A stretch of 64,000 nucleotides of DNA from Saccopteryx bilineata (GCF_036850765.1 NC_089492.1:200972276-201036275), one strand, 5' to 3'. Numbered from the stretch's first letter, positions 10,858 through 21,843 are shown. A program made the numbers and translations. The notes: generated by a model not told the origin, from the letters alone.

Positions 10858-11184
10858 TTTTTTTTCTTTACAGAGTCAGAGAGAGGGATAGATAGGGACA
10901 GATAGTAGACAGACAGGAATGGAGAGAGATGAGAAGCATCAATTATTAGTTTTTTGCTGTGGCACTTTAGTTGTTCATTGATTGCTTTCTCATATATGCC
11001 TTGACTGTGGGGCTATAGCAGACCGAGTAACCCCTTGCTCAAGCCAGCGACCTTGGGTCCAAGGTGGTGAGCCTTGCTCAAACCAGATGAGCCCATGCTC
11101 AAGCTGGTGACCTCGGGGTCTCGAACCTGGGTCCTCCGCATCCCACTCCGACACTCTATCCACTGTGCCACCGCCTGGTCAGGC
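10858..11184 (-). repeat. tRNA-derived SINE, family B, in L1
   Basis: The element is in minus orientation, with the T-rich tail on the left and the head CACTGTGCCACCGCCTGGTCAGGC on the right. The target duplication is AGTGTTTTGGGATT (10844-10857) and AGAGTTTTGGGATT (11185-11198), one change in 14 bp. It is inserted in the antisense L1. Confidence 0.9.
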
Positions 11185-13151
11185 AGAGTTTTGGGATTCT
11201 TAAGATACATATATTTCTAAAAGTGGAATAGCTGGGTCATCAGGCATTTCCATTTTTAATGTTTTAGAAAACACCATTCTGTTTTCCACAGTGGTTGCAC
11301 AAATCTGCATTCCCACCAGCAGTGCAGGAGGATCCCCTTTTCTCCACACCCTTGCTAGCACTTGTGTGTTGATTTGTTATGGAGAGCCATTCTGACAGAT
11401 GTGAGGTGGATCTCATGGTGGCTTTAATTTGCATTTCTCTAACAATTAGTGACACTGAGCATTTTTTCATATGCCTATTGGCCATCTGTATGTCCCCTTT
11501 GGAGAAGTGTCTATTCAGAGCCTTTGCCTATTTTTTAAATTAGATGTTTACCTTCTTGGTGTTGAGTTTTAGAAGTTCTTTATAAATTTTGGTTATTAAC
11601 TCCTTATCCAACATATCTGTTCTCCCATTGAGTGGGTTGTCTGTTTATGTTGTTAATGGTGTCTTTTGCTGTGCAAAAGCTTTTCAGTTTGATATAGTCC
11701 CATTTGTTTATTTTGTCCTTTATTTTACTTACCTGAGGAGATACATCAGCAAAAATATTGCTATGAGAGATGTCTGAAAGTCTACTGCTTATGTTTTCTT
11801 CTAGGAGTTTTATGGCTTCATGATTTACATTTAAGTCTTTTATGCATTTTAAATTTGTTTTTGTGAATGATCTAAATTGGTGGTCTAGTTTCGTTCTTTT
11901 GCATGTATCTGTCCAATTTTCCCAACACCATTTATTAAAGAAACTGTCTTTATTCTATTGTATACTCTCACTTCCTTTGTCAAATATTAATTGATCATAA
12001 AGGCATAGAATTATTTCTGGTTCTCTTTTCTGTCCCATTGATCTGTATGCTTGTTCTTATGCAAGTACCAAGCTGTTTTGATTAAAATGGACTTGTAGTA
12101 TAACTTGGTATCAGGAAGTGTGATACCTCCCACTTTATTCTTCATTTTCAAGATTGCTGAGGCTATTTAGTTTCTTTTTTGGTTCTGTATACATTTTTGG
12201 AACATTTGTTCTAGACCTGTGAAGTATGTCATTGGTATTTTGACCAGAATTGCATTGAATCTATAGATTGCTTAAGGTAGTATAGTCATTTTAATGATGT
12301 TAAAGCTTTGTATCCATGAACATAGTATATGCCTCCACTTGCTTATATCTTCTTCGATTTCTTTTTTCAATGTCTTATAACTTTCTGAGTACAATTCTTT
12401 TACCTCCTTGATAAACTTTATTCCTAGGTACTTTTTCTTTTTATTGCAATAGTGAATGGGGTTGTTTCCTTAATTTTCTTTCTGACAGTTTACTGTTGAT
12501 ATATAAAAATGCCACTGATTTATGAATATTGATTTTATATTTTGCCACCCTATGAAATTCATTTATCAAATGTAGTAGTTTTTTTACTGAGATTTTAAGG
12601 TTTTTTATGTACAGTATCATGTCATTAGCAAATAGTGAGTTTTATTTATTCTTTCCCAATTTGAGTGCCTTTTATTTCTTCTTCTTGTCTGATTGCTGTG
12701 GCTAGGACTTCCAGAACTATGTTGAATAAGAATGGTGAAAGGGGACACCCCTGTCTTGTTCCTGATCTTACAGGGATTACATTTAATTTTTGCCCAATAA
12801 GTATGATGTTGGCTGTGGGTTTGTCATAGATGGGCTTTATAATGTTGAGATATGTTTCCTGTAGTCTCAGTGTGCTGATAGTTTTGATCATAAATGGGTG
12901 ATGGATTTTATCAAATGCTTTTTTTTTGCATCTATTGATATTATCATGTAACTTTTATTCTTCATTATTTTTTTAATGTGATGAATCATGTTTATTGATT
13001 TGCAGATGTTGTACCAGCCTTGCCTCCCTGGAATAAATTCCACTTGATCATGATGTATGATATTTTTAATGTATTGTTGGATATAGTTTGCTAATATTTT
13101 GTTGAGAAGTTTAGCAATATCCCTATGTTCATCAGGGATATTGGTCTATAG

Positions 13152-13501
13152 CAGTGGTAGTCAACCTGGTCCCTACTGCCCACTAGTGGGTGTTCCAGCT
13201 TTTATGGTGGGCGGTAGCAGAGAAATCAAAGTATAAATAAAAAGATAAATTTAACTATAGTAGTTGTTTTATAAAGATTTATTCTGCCAAACTTAGCAAA
13301 AATCTGACATAAAGTTTTTGGTAAGTAATTATTATTATATGCTTTAACTTGCTGTAACTCTGCTTTATAAATTTTATAAAGTAAAGTTACTTCCCTACTT
13401 TATAAATCACCATTACTGTGAAACCGGTGGGTGGTTAGAAAATTTTACTACTAACAGAGATACAAAAGTGGGTGGTAGGTTAAAAAGGTTGACTACCCCT
13501 G
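13152..13501 (+). mobile_element. hAT MITE, family 1, copy 2, in L1
   Basis: This 350-bp element has ends CAGTGGTAGTCAACCT and AGGTTGACTACCCCTG and a perfect 8-bp duplication GTCTATAG (13144-13151 and 13502-13509). It is inserted in the RT part of the antisense L1, so it is younger than that L1. Confidence 0.93.
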
Positions 13502-13715
13502 GTCTATAGTTTTCTCTCATTGCAGCATCTGTACATAGTTTTAGAATTAGGATAATACTTGTCTCGTAAAATGTATGTAGCCGTCTTCCCTCCTCTGGAA
13601 TATTTTGAAACAGCTTGAGAAGGGAAGGTGTTAGTTCTTCTTTGGATGTTTGGTAAAATTTGCCTGTGAAACCATCTGGTCCAAGACTTTTGTTTCTTGG
13701 GAGGTTTTTTGTTTG

Positions 13716-14060
13716 TTGTTTTAATGAGAGTGAGACAGACATACAGGCACAGACAGGAAGCAAGAGAGATGAGAAGCATTAACTCATAGTTGCAGCACCT
13801 TAGTTACTCACTGATTCCTTCTCATATATGCTTTGACTGGGGGGCTCCAGCTGAGTCAGTGACCCCTTACTCAAGCCAGAGACCTGGGGCTCAAGCCAGT
13901 GACCTTTGGGTTCATGCTGGTGACCATGGGATCATGTTTATGATCTCATGCTCAGCTGGTGACCCAGTACTCAAGTCAGTGACCTCAGGGTTTTGAACCT
14001 GGGCCCTCAGCATCCCAGGTTGACAGTCTAGCCAATGTGCCACCACCATGTGGTCAGGCA
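13716..14060 (-). repeat. tRNA-derived SINE, family B
   Basis: Minus-orientation SINE with the GAGAAGCATTAACTC block, a TGACCTTTGGG repeat-like body and the head GTGCCACCACCATGTGGTCAGGC at the right end. It sits at the truncated 5' edge of the antisense L1 and just left of a piggyBac-like MITE. The left edge and its duplication are not clear. Confidence 0.8.
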
Positions 14061-14077
14061 GAAGTTTATTATTTTAA

Positions 14078-14320
14078 CCATTTGAGTAGTGAGTTTTCTT
14101 CATGCTCGCTGACCCCCAGGAATGAATTTTTTAAATGAAATTAGTTCCAGTTACAGTTTTATTAAAGTCATGTTTGTCTGATAACCAATTTATAGAAATA
14201 AGAAGAACATACATTTGCCCTTTTTAAATGTTGCCCTACACATTTTTTAAATAAATTAATTGTACTCTGTGTGGTCAGGAGGCACAAGGAAGTACATGAA
14301 TGTTCATACTACTTAAAGGG
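14078..14320 (+). mobile_element. piggyBac-like MITE
   Basis: This 243-bp non-coding element is bounded by TTAA on both sides (14074-14077 and 14321-14324). Its terminal inverted repeats are CCATTTGAGTAGTGAG on the left and ACTACTTAAAGGG on the right (reverse CCCTTTAAGTAGT). TTAA duplication with CCC ends is the hallmark of the piggyBac superfamily. There is no transposase. Confidence 0.75.
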
Positions 14321-14839
14321 TTAATATTATAAATTTCATTAATTCACATAAACACATATGCTCAGCACATCACATTGAACTACAAAGTTATCACTTTCTA
14401 AGTTTAGATTTGTAGATTCCCACTGAATTTGTTCTAATGATAAACTATTCATTCTATTTCTCCACTTCAACAAAACATAACTATTCACTTAAAAGAACTA
14501 TAGTGAGTACCCTATTAAATTGTTTTAATAACCCTATATTAAAATGATAGCTCCTTTAGAACAAATAGTAGAAGAAAAACAAACATCCAAGTTTTCTTTT
14601 TAATTAACTAGAATAATTACTCCTATAAACAAACTTATTTTGGGATATTCTGTTGCAATTCAATTAGCCATATAGCTTTCCTAATCTTCCAAAACTTTAC
14701 TTTTTATTTGTTTGTTTTTTATCCCTATATGTATCTGGGGCTCTACCTCCCCCTACTTCCCACGTGATAGTAGCAACAACTGAAACTTATTTATCACTTA
14801 CTATAGGCTAGACTTTTTCTGGTTTCTTTTTGTCATTTT

Positions 14840-15060
14840 TATTTTATTTAAAAATTTTTTCTTTTAGCTCGTCCCCTAGTGCCCCCCCTTCTTTGGCAAT
14901 CATGAACTTGTTCTCTGTATCTATGATCTTTTTGTTTGTTTGTTTTTTAGATTTCACATACAAGTGAAATCATACAGTATGCTTCTCTCTCTTTGTGACT
15001 TTTTTCACTTAACATACCCTCTAGGTTTGTCTGTTGTCACAAATGGCAAGATTTTATTCT
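14840..15060 (-). mobile_element. Old L1 3' end fragment
   Basis: Reads as the antisense of an L1 3' end: CACATACAAGTGAAATCATACAG and AATGGCAAGATTTTATTC. It is diverged and short. Confidence 0.6.
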
Positions 15061-15094
15061 TTTTTATTTTATTTTATTTTTAAATCCTTGTGCA

Positions 15095-15530
15095 ACTTTT
15101 TTTTATAAATAAATGTTTATTAATTTTAATGGGGGTGACATCAATAAATCAGGGTACATATATTCAAAGAAAACATGTCCAGGTTATCTTGTCATTCAAT
15201 TATGTTGCATACCCATCATCCAAAGTCAGATTGTCCTCTGTCACCTTCTATCTAGTTTTCTTTGTGCCCCTCCCCCTCCCCCTCCCCCTATCCCTCCTTC
15301 TCTTCTCCCCCAACCACCATACTCTTGTCCATGTCTCTTGGTCTTGCCTTTATGTCCCACCAATGTATGGAATCATGCAGTTCTTGGTTTTTTCCGATTT
15401 ACTTATTTTACTCCATATAACGTTGTTAAGATCCCACCATTTTGCTGTAAATGATCCGATGTTGTCATTTCTCATGGCTGAGTAGTATTCCATAGTGTAT
15501 ATGTGCCACATCTTCTCTATCCAGTCCTCT
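15095..15530 (-). mobile_element. Young L1 3' end, antisense
   Basis: The tail and 3' UTR of an L1 in minus orientation, nearly the same as the left part of 18612-19294 and the reverse of 41650-42060. It includes the CCCTCCCCCTCCC polypyrimidine block and CTGAGTAGTATTCCATAGTG. It is 5' truncated near 15530. The flanks are too T-rich to define a duplication. Confidence 0.85.
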
Positions 15531-15951
15531 ATTTATTTTTTTTGAATTTTATTTTTTACTCTCTGATAAGTATTCTTTTTTTTTGTTCTTTTCATCTAAA
15601 CAGAATACTTTAATTTCCTTTTTTATTTTTCCAAAAATAGAGGAGATGAAGGAATACTTGTAAAACTTAATAAATTGTCTAAATCACCATGTCCCCAACA
15701 ACTTAGTTTTGTGGAAGAAGAGATGACAATTTGGCTTTCTGCCTTCCATTGCTAGTATTGATGAAAGCTGAAATTTATATCTAATAACTGTAAAATTTAT
15801 AGGTTATTTAATACTCTGAAGACTTTGTTGGAAGACCTCAATTCACCAGCTTGTTTCTGTACTCTGTTAAAATAGTATATTCTTTTAGCTAAAGGACAAA
15901 TGTTGGAAGGGGGACATTCATTTATTTTTAATAAAAATTTGCATTTTGCAG

Positions 15952-16106
15952 AAAGAGATGTCAAGTGGTTTCAAGAAAAACAGAGAGAAGCAGACAACTT
16001 TGTCAAGGAGCACACACCTCTGTCCAAGCTGCCCACCATGAATGACCTCCAAAAGCAGAGCTCCGGATTCTATGCTTCTAGGCCAAGTTTCATGGGGGCT
16101 GTTCAA
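15952..16106 (+). CDS. Possible exon of an unidentified host gene
   Basis: An open frame runs from 15900 to 16310. Its first part, after an AG preceded by TTTGCATTTTGC (AG at 15950-15951), encodes a hydrophilic, coding-like peptide starting near RDVKWFQEKQREADNF and including SKLPTMNDLQKQSSGFY. Codon third positions are richer in G/C than in the surroundings, which is what makes me suspect an exon. A possible but weak donor is GTTAAT at 16107. I do not recognise the protein. It could equally be a chance frame or a decayed pseudogene. No neighbouring exon could be paired with it. Confidence 0.22.
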
Positions 16107-17032
16107 GTTAATTCCTGCTTTTACAAAGGAAATTGTGTTGCCCAGCCATGCAGCTCTGGGCACTTATTATCCAAACTACTTCCACCAGAATTGCTCATGT
16201 CATTTCAAAAGATGGTAAAAGGCAGAGAGAGAACAGTTTTATTGCACTCCTCCTCTTGGTCTGGGGTACGGATCTATGTGTGCACCAAAAAAGATAGAAA
16301 CTGGAGTTGAGGGAGATAATCTTCCCAGCCAGCCAGGAGAGGGCGGGGCAGTATGGAAACCACATTTCCCTCTTACTGTGAAGTAACAACAACAAACAGC
16401 ATCCTAACCTCTCTGCTGGGAACCGGGGCAGCTGTTTATAGATAAACAGAAACCTGCTGCCTGTTAGGATCCCAGTAACAAAATTCAGTCAGGGAAATTG
16501 AAAACACAATTGTGTTTACAGATCAGCATCCAAGTGCCAATGTCATATTGGTGGCGGAAGACAAAGGTCATGTTAACTGCAAGCCAGGTGCCCTGTGCTG
16601 CCATGGGGCTGGCGGCTGGGTGTTGAGGAGGACTGCACTGTGTGGGTGTAGCCTCAAAACACCTTAGGGCCTGAAATGGGCCACCTTGGTCCCCTGAGCT
16701 AGTTCTGATTTTTCCAGTCCTCTGAAACTCTAGCTAGGGAAGACCCCTTCCCAAAAAATTGGCCACAGCAGCAGAGGGTCACATCTGGACATTGGTGGGA
16801 TTCAAATAATTTAACAACTGATTCTCTGCCTTAATGACCATTTTAAGTATAAAAAAATTATATACTGAAAGGTAGTTTATTATTTCATGCATTTGATACT
16901 TAAAAAACAATAAAAGGTACACAAAACTAGATTATGTTATAAGAAAGACTTTTAAAATATTAATGGAAAATATTAAATAATACCTGACAAAAACAATAAA
17001 ACTGTTATATAAGGTATTTCCGTATCACTTCT

Positions 17033-17435
17033 TTCTTTCTTTCTTTTTTTTAACTTTTATTCAGTGAGAGGAGAGGAGGCAGAGAGACAGACTTCACATG
17101 CACCCTGACCAGGATTCACCTGGCAAGCCCACTAGGGGGCAATGCTCTGCCCATCTGGAGCATTGCTCTGTTGCTCAGCAACTGAGCTCTTTTCTCTTCT
17201 TAGTGCCTGAGGTGGAGGCCATGGAGCCACCCTCAGTACCCATGGCCAACTCACTCCAATTGAGCCATGGCTGCAGGAGGGGAAGAAAAAGAGAGAGAAA
17301 GAGAGAGAGAGAAATGAGAGATGGAGGAGTAGAGAAGCAGATGGGTGCTTCTCCTGTTTTCCCTGACTGGGAATCAAACCCTGGACATCCACACACCAGC
17401 CTGACACTCTACCACTGAGCCAACCAGCCAGGGCC
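17033..17435 (-). repeat. tRNA-derived SINE, family A, in hAT element
   Basis: Minus-orientation, diverged full-length copy with a GA-rich central tract (17280-17325) and the head CACTGAGCCAACCAGCCAGGGCC. A decayed duplication CCGTATCACTT/CCATATTGCTT flanks it at 17020-17030 and 17437-17447. Confidence 0.85.
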
Positions 17436-17447
17436 TCCATATTGCTT

Positions 17448-17856
17448 TTTTTTGTGTGTGTGTGTGTGTGTGTGTATTTTTCTGAAGCTAGAAACTGGGA
17501 GAGACAGTCAGACAGACTCCCGCATGCGCCCGACTGGGATCCATCCGGCACGCCCACCAGGGGGCGACGCTCTGCCCACCAGGGGCGATGCTCTGCCCCT
17601 CCGGGGCGTCGCTCTGTTGCAACCAGAGCCACTCTAGCGCCTGGGGCAGAGGCCAAGGAGCCATCCCCAGCGCCCGGGCCATCTTTGCTCCAATGGAGCC
17701 TCGGCTGCGGGAGGGGAAGAGAGAGACAGAGAGGAAGGAGAGGGGGAGGGGTGGAGAAGCAAATGGCGCTTCTCCTGTGTGCCCGGGCCGGGAATCGAAC
17801 CCGGGACTTCTGCATGCCAGGCTGACGCTCTACCGCTGAGCCAACCGGCCAGGGCC
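17448..17856 (-). repeat. tRNA-derived SINE, family A, younger copy
   Basis: A well-preserved minus-orientation copy with CpG-rich body, box B region CGGGAATCGAACCCGGG and head GCCAACCGGCCAGGGCC. The duplication CATATTGCTT is at 17438-17447 and 17859-17868. The A-tail has become a GT repeat on the plus strand (about 17453-17475). It inserted next to the older copy, in the same place in the hAT element. Confidence 0.92.
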
Positions 17857-18214
17857 TTCATATTGCTTCTTGACTGGCATCCTCACTTGCAATTTTTTTT
17901 ACCTATGGATGGAATGAACATTACTATGGGCGCTTAGAATACACTGTTGTGTAGATGAACATTAAAAAACAGTAAGGAATGTAAATTTGTGATTGCCACA
18001 TTGTGTGGCTGCCCAGGCACCCACCTTAGAGAGAACTCTAATTATATGTGCCATTTTAATAACCAGTTTGCTGAACTTAACAAAAAATTAAGTATCAGTT
18101 CTGCTGAACTGGTGGCAACTGGCTGAATCCCACCACTGCATCTGCCCCCATATATACCCTACTATGATAGCTGTAGGACACAAGCTCCTTCCTTCGAGGA
18201 TGTCCCATGGGTCA

Positions 18215-18372
18215 GGTACTTTAAAGCAAATTACACAGTGGTTACAAGTACCTGCTCTGCAGTCAGAGGCCCGAGACCACCCTGACTCTGCCACATACTT
18301 TTAAAGTAACCTTGAGCAAGTACTTCAGCTTTCATAGCCCAAGGTCCACATCTATAAAATAAAATAACATTT
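18215..18372 (+). repeat. MIR
   Basis: MIR-type tRNA-derived ancient SINE: an AGTGGTTACAAGTACCTGCTCTG start, CTCTGCCACATAC centre and CCTTGAGCAAGTACTTCAG core. Its 3' part is displaced by later insertions. Confidence 0.7.
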
Positions 18373-18382
18373 TTCACCTCTT

Positions 18383-18601
18383 TTTATTTTATTTTATTTA
18401 TTCATTTTTAGAGAGGAGAGAGAGAGAAGGAGAGAGAGAAACAGAGAGGGAGAGAGAAGAGAGACAGAAAGAGAGAAGGAGGAGGAGCTGGAAGCATCAA
18501 CTCCCATATGTGCCTTGACCAGGCAAGCCCAGGGTTTCGAACTGGCGACCTCAGCATTTCCAGGTCGATGCTTTATCCACTGTGCCACCACAGGTCAGGC
18601 C
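18383..18601 (-). repeat. Short tRNA-derived SINE, family C
   Basis: Minus-orientation copy of about 219 bp with an A-rich tail, a GA-rich stretch, GGAAGCATCAACTCCCATAT and the head TGTGCCACCACAGGTCAGGC. Its duplication TTCACCTCTT lies at 18373-18382 and 18602-18611; the right copy was then reused by the L1 insertion that follows. Confidence 0.88.
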
Positions 18602-18611
18602 TTCACCTCTT

Positions 18612-19294
18612 TTTTTTTTTTTTTTTTTTAATAAATTTTTATTAATGGTAATGGGATGACATTAATAAATCAGGGTACATATATTCAAAGAAAACATGTC
18701 TAGGTTATTTTGTCATCGAATTATGTTGCAAACCCCTCGCCCAAAGTCAGATTGTCCTCCGTCACCCTCTATCTAGTTCTCTGTGCCCCTCCCCCTCCCC
18801 CTAACTCTCTCCCTCCCTCCCTCCCATGTCCTCCCTCCCCCCCCACCCTTGGTAACCACCACACTCTTGTCCATGTCTCTTAGTCTCATTTTTATGTTCC
18901 ACCAATGTATGGAATCATGTAGTTCTTGTTTTTTTCTGATTTGCTTATTTCACTCCTTATAATGTTATCAAGATCCCACCATTTTGCTGTAAATGATCTG
19001 ATGTCATCATTTCTTATGGCTGAGTAGTATTCCATAGTGTATATGTGCCACATCTTCTTTATCCAGTCTTCTATTGAAGGGCTTTTTGGTTGTTTCCATG
19101 TCTTGGCCACTGTGAACAGTGCTGCAATGAACATGGGGCTACATGTGTCTTCACGTATCAATGTTTCTGAGGTTTTGGGGTATATACCCAGTAGAGGGAT
19201 TGCTGGGTCATAAGGCAGTTCTATTTGCAGTTTTTTGAGGAACCACCATACTTTCCTCCATAGTGGTTGTACTACTTTACAGTTCCACCAACAG
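18612..19294 (-). mobile_element. L1 3' end, 5'-truncated, antisense
   Basis: A 683-bp 5'-truncated L1 in minus orientation with the poly(T) at the left. It carries the 3' UTR and the ORF2 C-terminus (MFIAALFTVAKTWKQPK and DWIKKMWHIYTMEYYSAI, about 18950-19150). A perfect 15-bp duplication AGGCCTTCACCTCTT flanks it (18597-18611 and 19295-19309). Confidence 0.95.
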
Positions 19295-19340
19295 AGGCCT
19301 TCACCTCTTAAGATTAGAAAAAGTATGAAAAGAAATAATA

Positions 19341-19710
19341 GACCCTGGCCAGTTGGCTTGGTGGTAGAGCGTCGGCCCAGCATGTGGAAGTCTTGGGTTC
19401 GATTCCCTGCCAGGGCACACAGGAGAAGCAACCATTTACTTCTCCACCCCTCCCCCTCTTCTTTCTCTCTATCTCTCTCTTCACCTCCCACAGCCAAGGC
19501 TCCATTGGAGCAAAGTTGGCCCAGGTGCTGAAAAGTCCACCTCAGGTACTAGAATGGCTCCGGTTGCAATGGAGCAATGCCCTAGATGGGCAGAGCATCG
19601 TCCTTGGTTGGAATGCTGAGTGGATCCCAGTCCGGTGCATGCAGATGTCTGTTTCTCTGCCTCTCCACTTCTCACTTTAGAAAAATACAAAAACAAAAAC
19701 AAACTAAAAA
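19341..19710 (+). repeat. tRNA-derived SINE, family A
   Basis: Plus-orientation full-length copy with box A-like TTGGCTTGGTGG and box B-like GGGTTCGATTCCC, ending in an A-rich tail. The perfect 12-bp duplication AAAGAAATAATA is at 19329-19340 and 19711-19722. Confidence 0.93.
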
Positions 19711-19723
19711 AAAGAAATAATAA

Positions 19724-21390
19724 GCAGAGTGATTTCCAAAGTGCCTGGTAGTTCAGCACTTGATACATGCTGGCTGCTGTTCTTACAAGGAATTTTGGGG
19801 GAAAGCCTTATATCTAAAAAAATTAGATATAAACTGGTGATTTATAGAGAGTGAGACCATCTCAGGAAAACAGTCTCACTGGTCTGCACTTTGGCTGCTA
19901 TGTGGGAGGGGCTACAAAAAATTATAGAATAGAGGTTAAAAGGTATAGTGACCAACTCATGCCAATTTGCCTTGCATTTTCCCAGAGTCTCACATCCTGG
20001 GGAAGTCCTTGTTCCCAGGCAAACCAATTTTGGTTCAGGAATGATTATAAGTAAAGTGCCTCATGGAATGTTTGCTACTAGGCTGACCCACCGTGTCTTG
20101 AAGCCCAGACTTTTAGAGGAAGGGGCCTAACAAACAATACTAATGGCCCTTGGCTTCTTTCCTCCTGCATGGCTTTAATTGGATCTGGGGTTATCTGGCA
20201 AGACAATTTCCCCCCAGCTTGCTGGGCAAATCCCCTCCCCACCGAGCCCAGTCAGCAGGCAGATTTGTGTGGGTGGCAGGGACATGACTTTCCCTTGCTC
20301 TCCTTTGGAGAGAGACCATGCAGAAGGTTCAGGTGATGCTGCCAGCCATTTGCCTTCTGGGGCTGACCCCGAGGATGAAGCTGGGTCTCCCCAAAACCTA
20401 ATTCATCCAAGCAGTAAGTCACTGTTGACGCTCTCCCTGGAACCCACATCGCTGGCCCCTCCTGGGCCTCATCCTTGCATCAGGGAGCAGCTAGAATCCA
20501 GATATTGAGAGTTAGCCAGCCTAGTGCGTCCAGACATTGAGAGCCAGCCAAGTGCGTCTAGAAATTGAGAGTTGGCCAGCCTAGTGCATCCAGATCAAGT
20601 GCTGTGCTGTCAGACGTTTGGAGGTGGCACACACAGCTTGTCTGATTTGTAGAAATGTTCCCAGGATGCTCACGGCCCTTCCAACTTTCTTTTCTGAAGT
20701 CCAGGCAAGAATAAGGAGTGCTGATAATTATCCACATTTGTGAGGTATTCCATATACATGTATTAATCGAAAGGCATAGTTTAGAAGTTGTAATATTTTA
20801 CTTTATTGATTTATATGAGCATCTATCTATTTCTATAGTGATCATTGCATAACAATACATAAGCCTGCAGTGCAAGGAGGCAGATGCTGTCTTTGGGTAT
20901 ATGCGTTTCTTTTGGAAGCTGCAGGGTAGATTGTCTCCCTGATTTCCCCAGCTTCAGAGGCCGCCATGCTGCTTGGCTCACACTTTCCCTTCTGCATCAA
21001 ATTCCCATCTCTGACTGAGACATGGACATCTATGAGGGCCATTATTCAGCCCACCTGAGTGAGAAGTCATGCAGGATGAGAGACTGAATTAGTAGGGACT
21101 GCAATGCTGTCTCACTGTCCTTGAATGGATGCTACCATGCATGGGGACAGGGCGGGTAGCCCAACGTGGCACGTGCTGCCCCCATGGCATGTTGGCAACA
21201 AAGATTGACCAAGGAGACAGAAGGAGTTCTGCCAGGAATGGACCTAAGGGTCGCTCTTCCTAGGACTTGTCAGGCCTTGAGGGAGATGACTATGTCCATT
21301 TATATTTAAATGTAAATGTATATCTCCAGAAAATTTTTCTGAGAGGCTAATATGTGAGAATTAATTGAAATATGAGTTTAAAAAAATCCT
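19724..21390. other. Unique sequence with a small tandem repeat
   Basis: No gene is recognised; the frame at 20179-20508 has no domain signature. A three-unit tandem repeat occupies 20499-20590. Confidence 0.5.
20499..20590 (+). repeat. Three-copy minisatellite, 32-bp unit
   Basis: The units at 20499-20530, 20531-20558 and 20559-20590 share ATTGAGAG..GCCAGCC..GTGC(G/A)TC. The middle unit lacks 4 bp. Confidence 0.85.
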
Positions 21391-21843
21391 AGGCCCTGGC
21401 TGGTGGCTAAGTGGATAGAGCAGGGGTCGAAAACCTTTTTGGCTGAGAGAGCCATAAGCATCATATATTTTAAAATGTAATTCTGTAAGAGTCATACAAC
21501 AACCCGTGTATGTTATGCATTCTCCAATAAAAATTTGGTGTTGTCCCGGAGGACAGCTGTGATTGGCTCCAGCCACCCACAATCATGAACATGAGCGGTA
21601 GGAAATGAATGGATTGTAATACATGAGAATGTTTTATATTTTTAACATTATTATTATTATTATTTTTAAAGATTTGTCTGCAAGCCAGATGCAGCCATCA
21701 AAAGAGCCACATCTGGCTCACGAACCATAGGTTCCTGACCCCTGGGGATAGAGCATCAACCTGGCATATGGACCTCCCACGTTCGATTCCCAGTCTGAGC
21801 ACACAGGAAAAGTGACAATCTGCTTCTTTCCTCCTTCTTCAAA
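21391..21843 (+). repeat. tRNA-derived SINE split by a hAT MITE
   Basis: The head GGCCCTGGCTGGTGGCTAAGTGGATAGAG (21393-21420) resumes after the MITE as GGATAGAGCATCAACCTGGC (21746 on), continuing through box B CACGTTCGATTCCC to about 21843. The A-tail is short. The MITE separates the two internal Pol III promoter boxes. Confidence 0.85.
21421..21745 (+). mobile_element. hAT MITE, family 3, copy 1, in SINE
   Basis: This 325-bp element has ends CAGGGGTCGAAAACCT and AGGTTCCTGACCCCTG. The 8-bp duplication GGATAGAG is at 21413-21420 and 21746-21753, with one extra G before the right copy. The body includes TTGTCCCGGAGGACAGCTG. It matches 33665-33986 along its length. Confidence 0.92.

Larger units (their letters stand above)
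10240..13715 (-). mobile_element. L1 retrotransposon, 5'-truncated, antisense
   Basis: This is the 3' half of an L1 in minus orientation: 3' UTR at about 10240-10560, then the ORF2 C-terminus (10575-10817, with [16 protein letters not shown]), and RT domain pieces up to about 13700. The RT text includes [20 protein letters not shown] at 12646-12891 and SLGPDGFTGKFYQ near 13640-13690. Frames are broken by many stops and shifts. It is interrupted by a SINE (10858-11184) and a hAT MITE (13152-13501). Confidence 0.9.
16790..18138 (+). mobile_element. Deleted hAT element, family 2 (two SINEs inside)
   Basis: The ends are CATTGGTGGGATTCAA on the left and TTGGCTGAATCCCACCACTG-type sequence on the right, reverse complements of each other. 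The 8-bp flanks are CATCTGGA (16782-16789) and CATCTGCC (18139-18146), alike in six positions. The left arm matches 31541-31810, the 3' end of the transposase element, and the right arm matches 43605-43854. So this is an internal-deletion derivative of the same family, still carrying the last transposase codons. About 800 bp of its length are two SINE insertions. Confidence 0.8.

Noticed and set aside
17132..17861. Several open frames of 60-227 codons on both strands
   Set aside because: All lie in the two family A SINEs, whose GC-rich bodies are often open by chance. The same applies at 2734-3132, 38835-39454, 42267-42873 and 55059-55550.
20499..20590. CRISPR-like repeat array
   Set aside because: Only three diverged direct units without spacers, in a mammalian context; a minisatellite.
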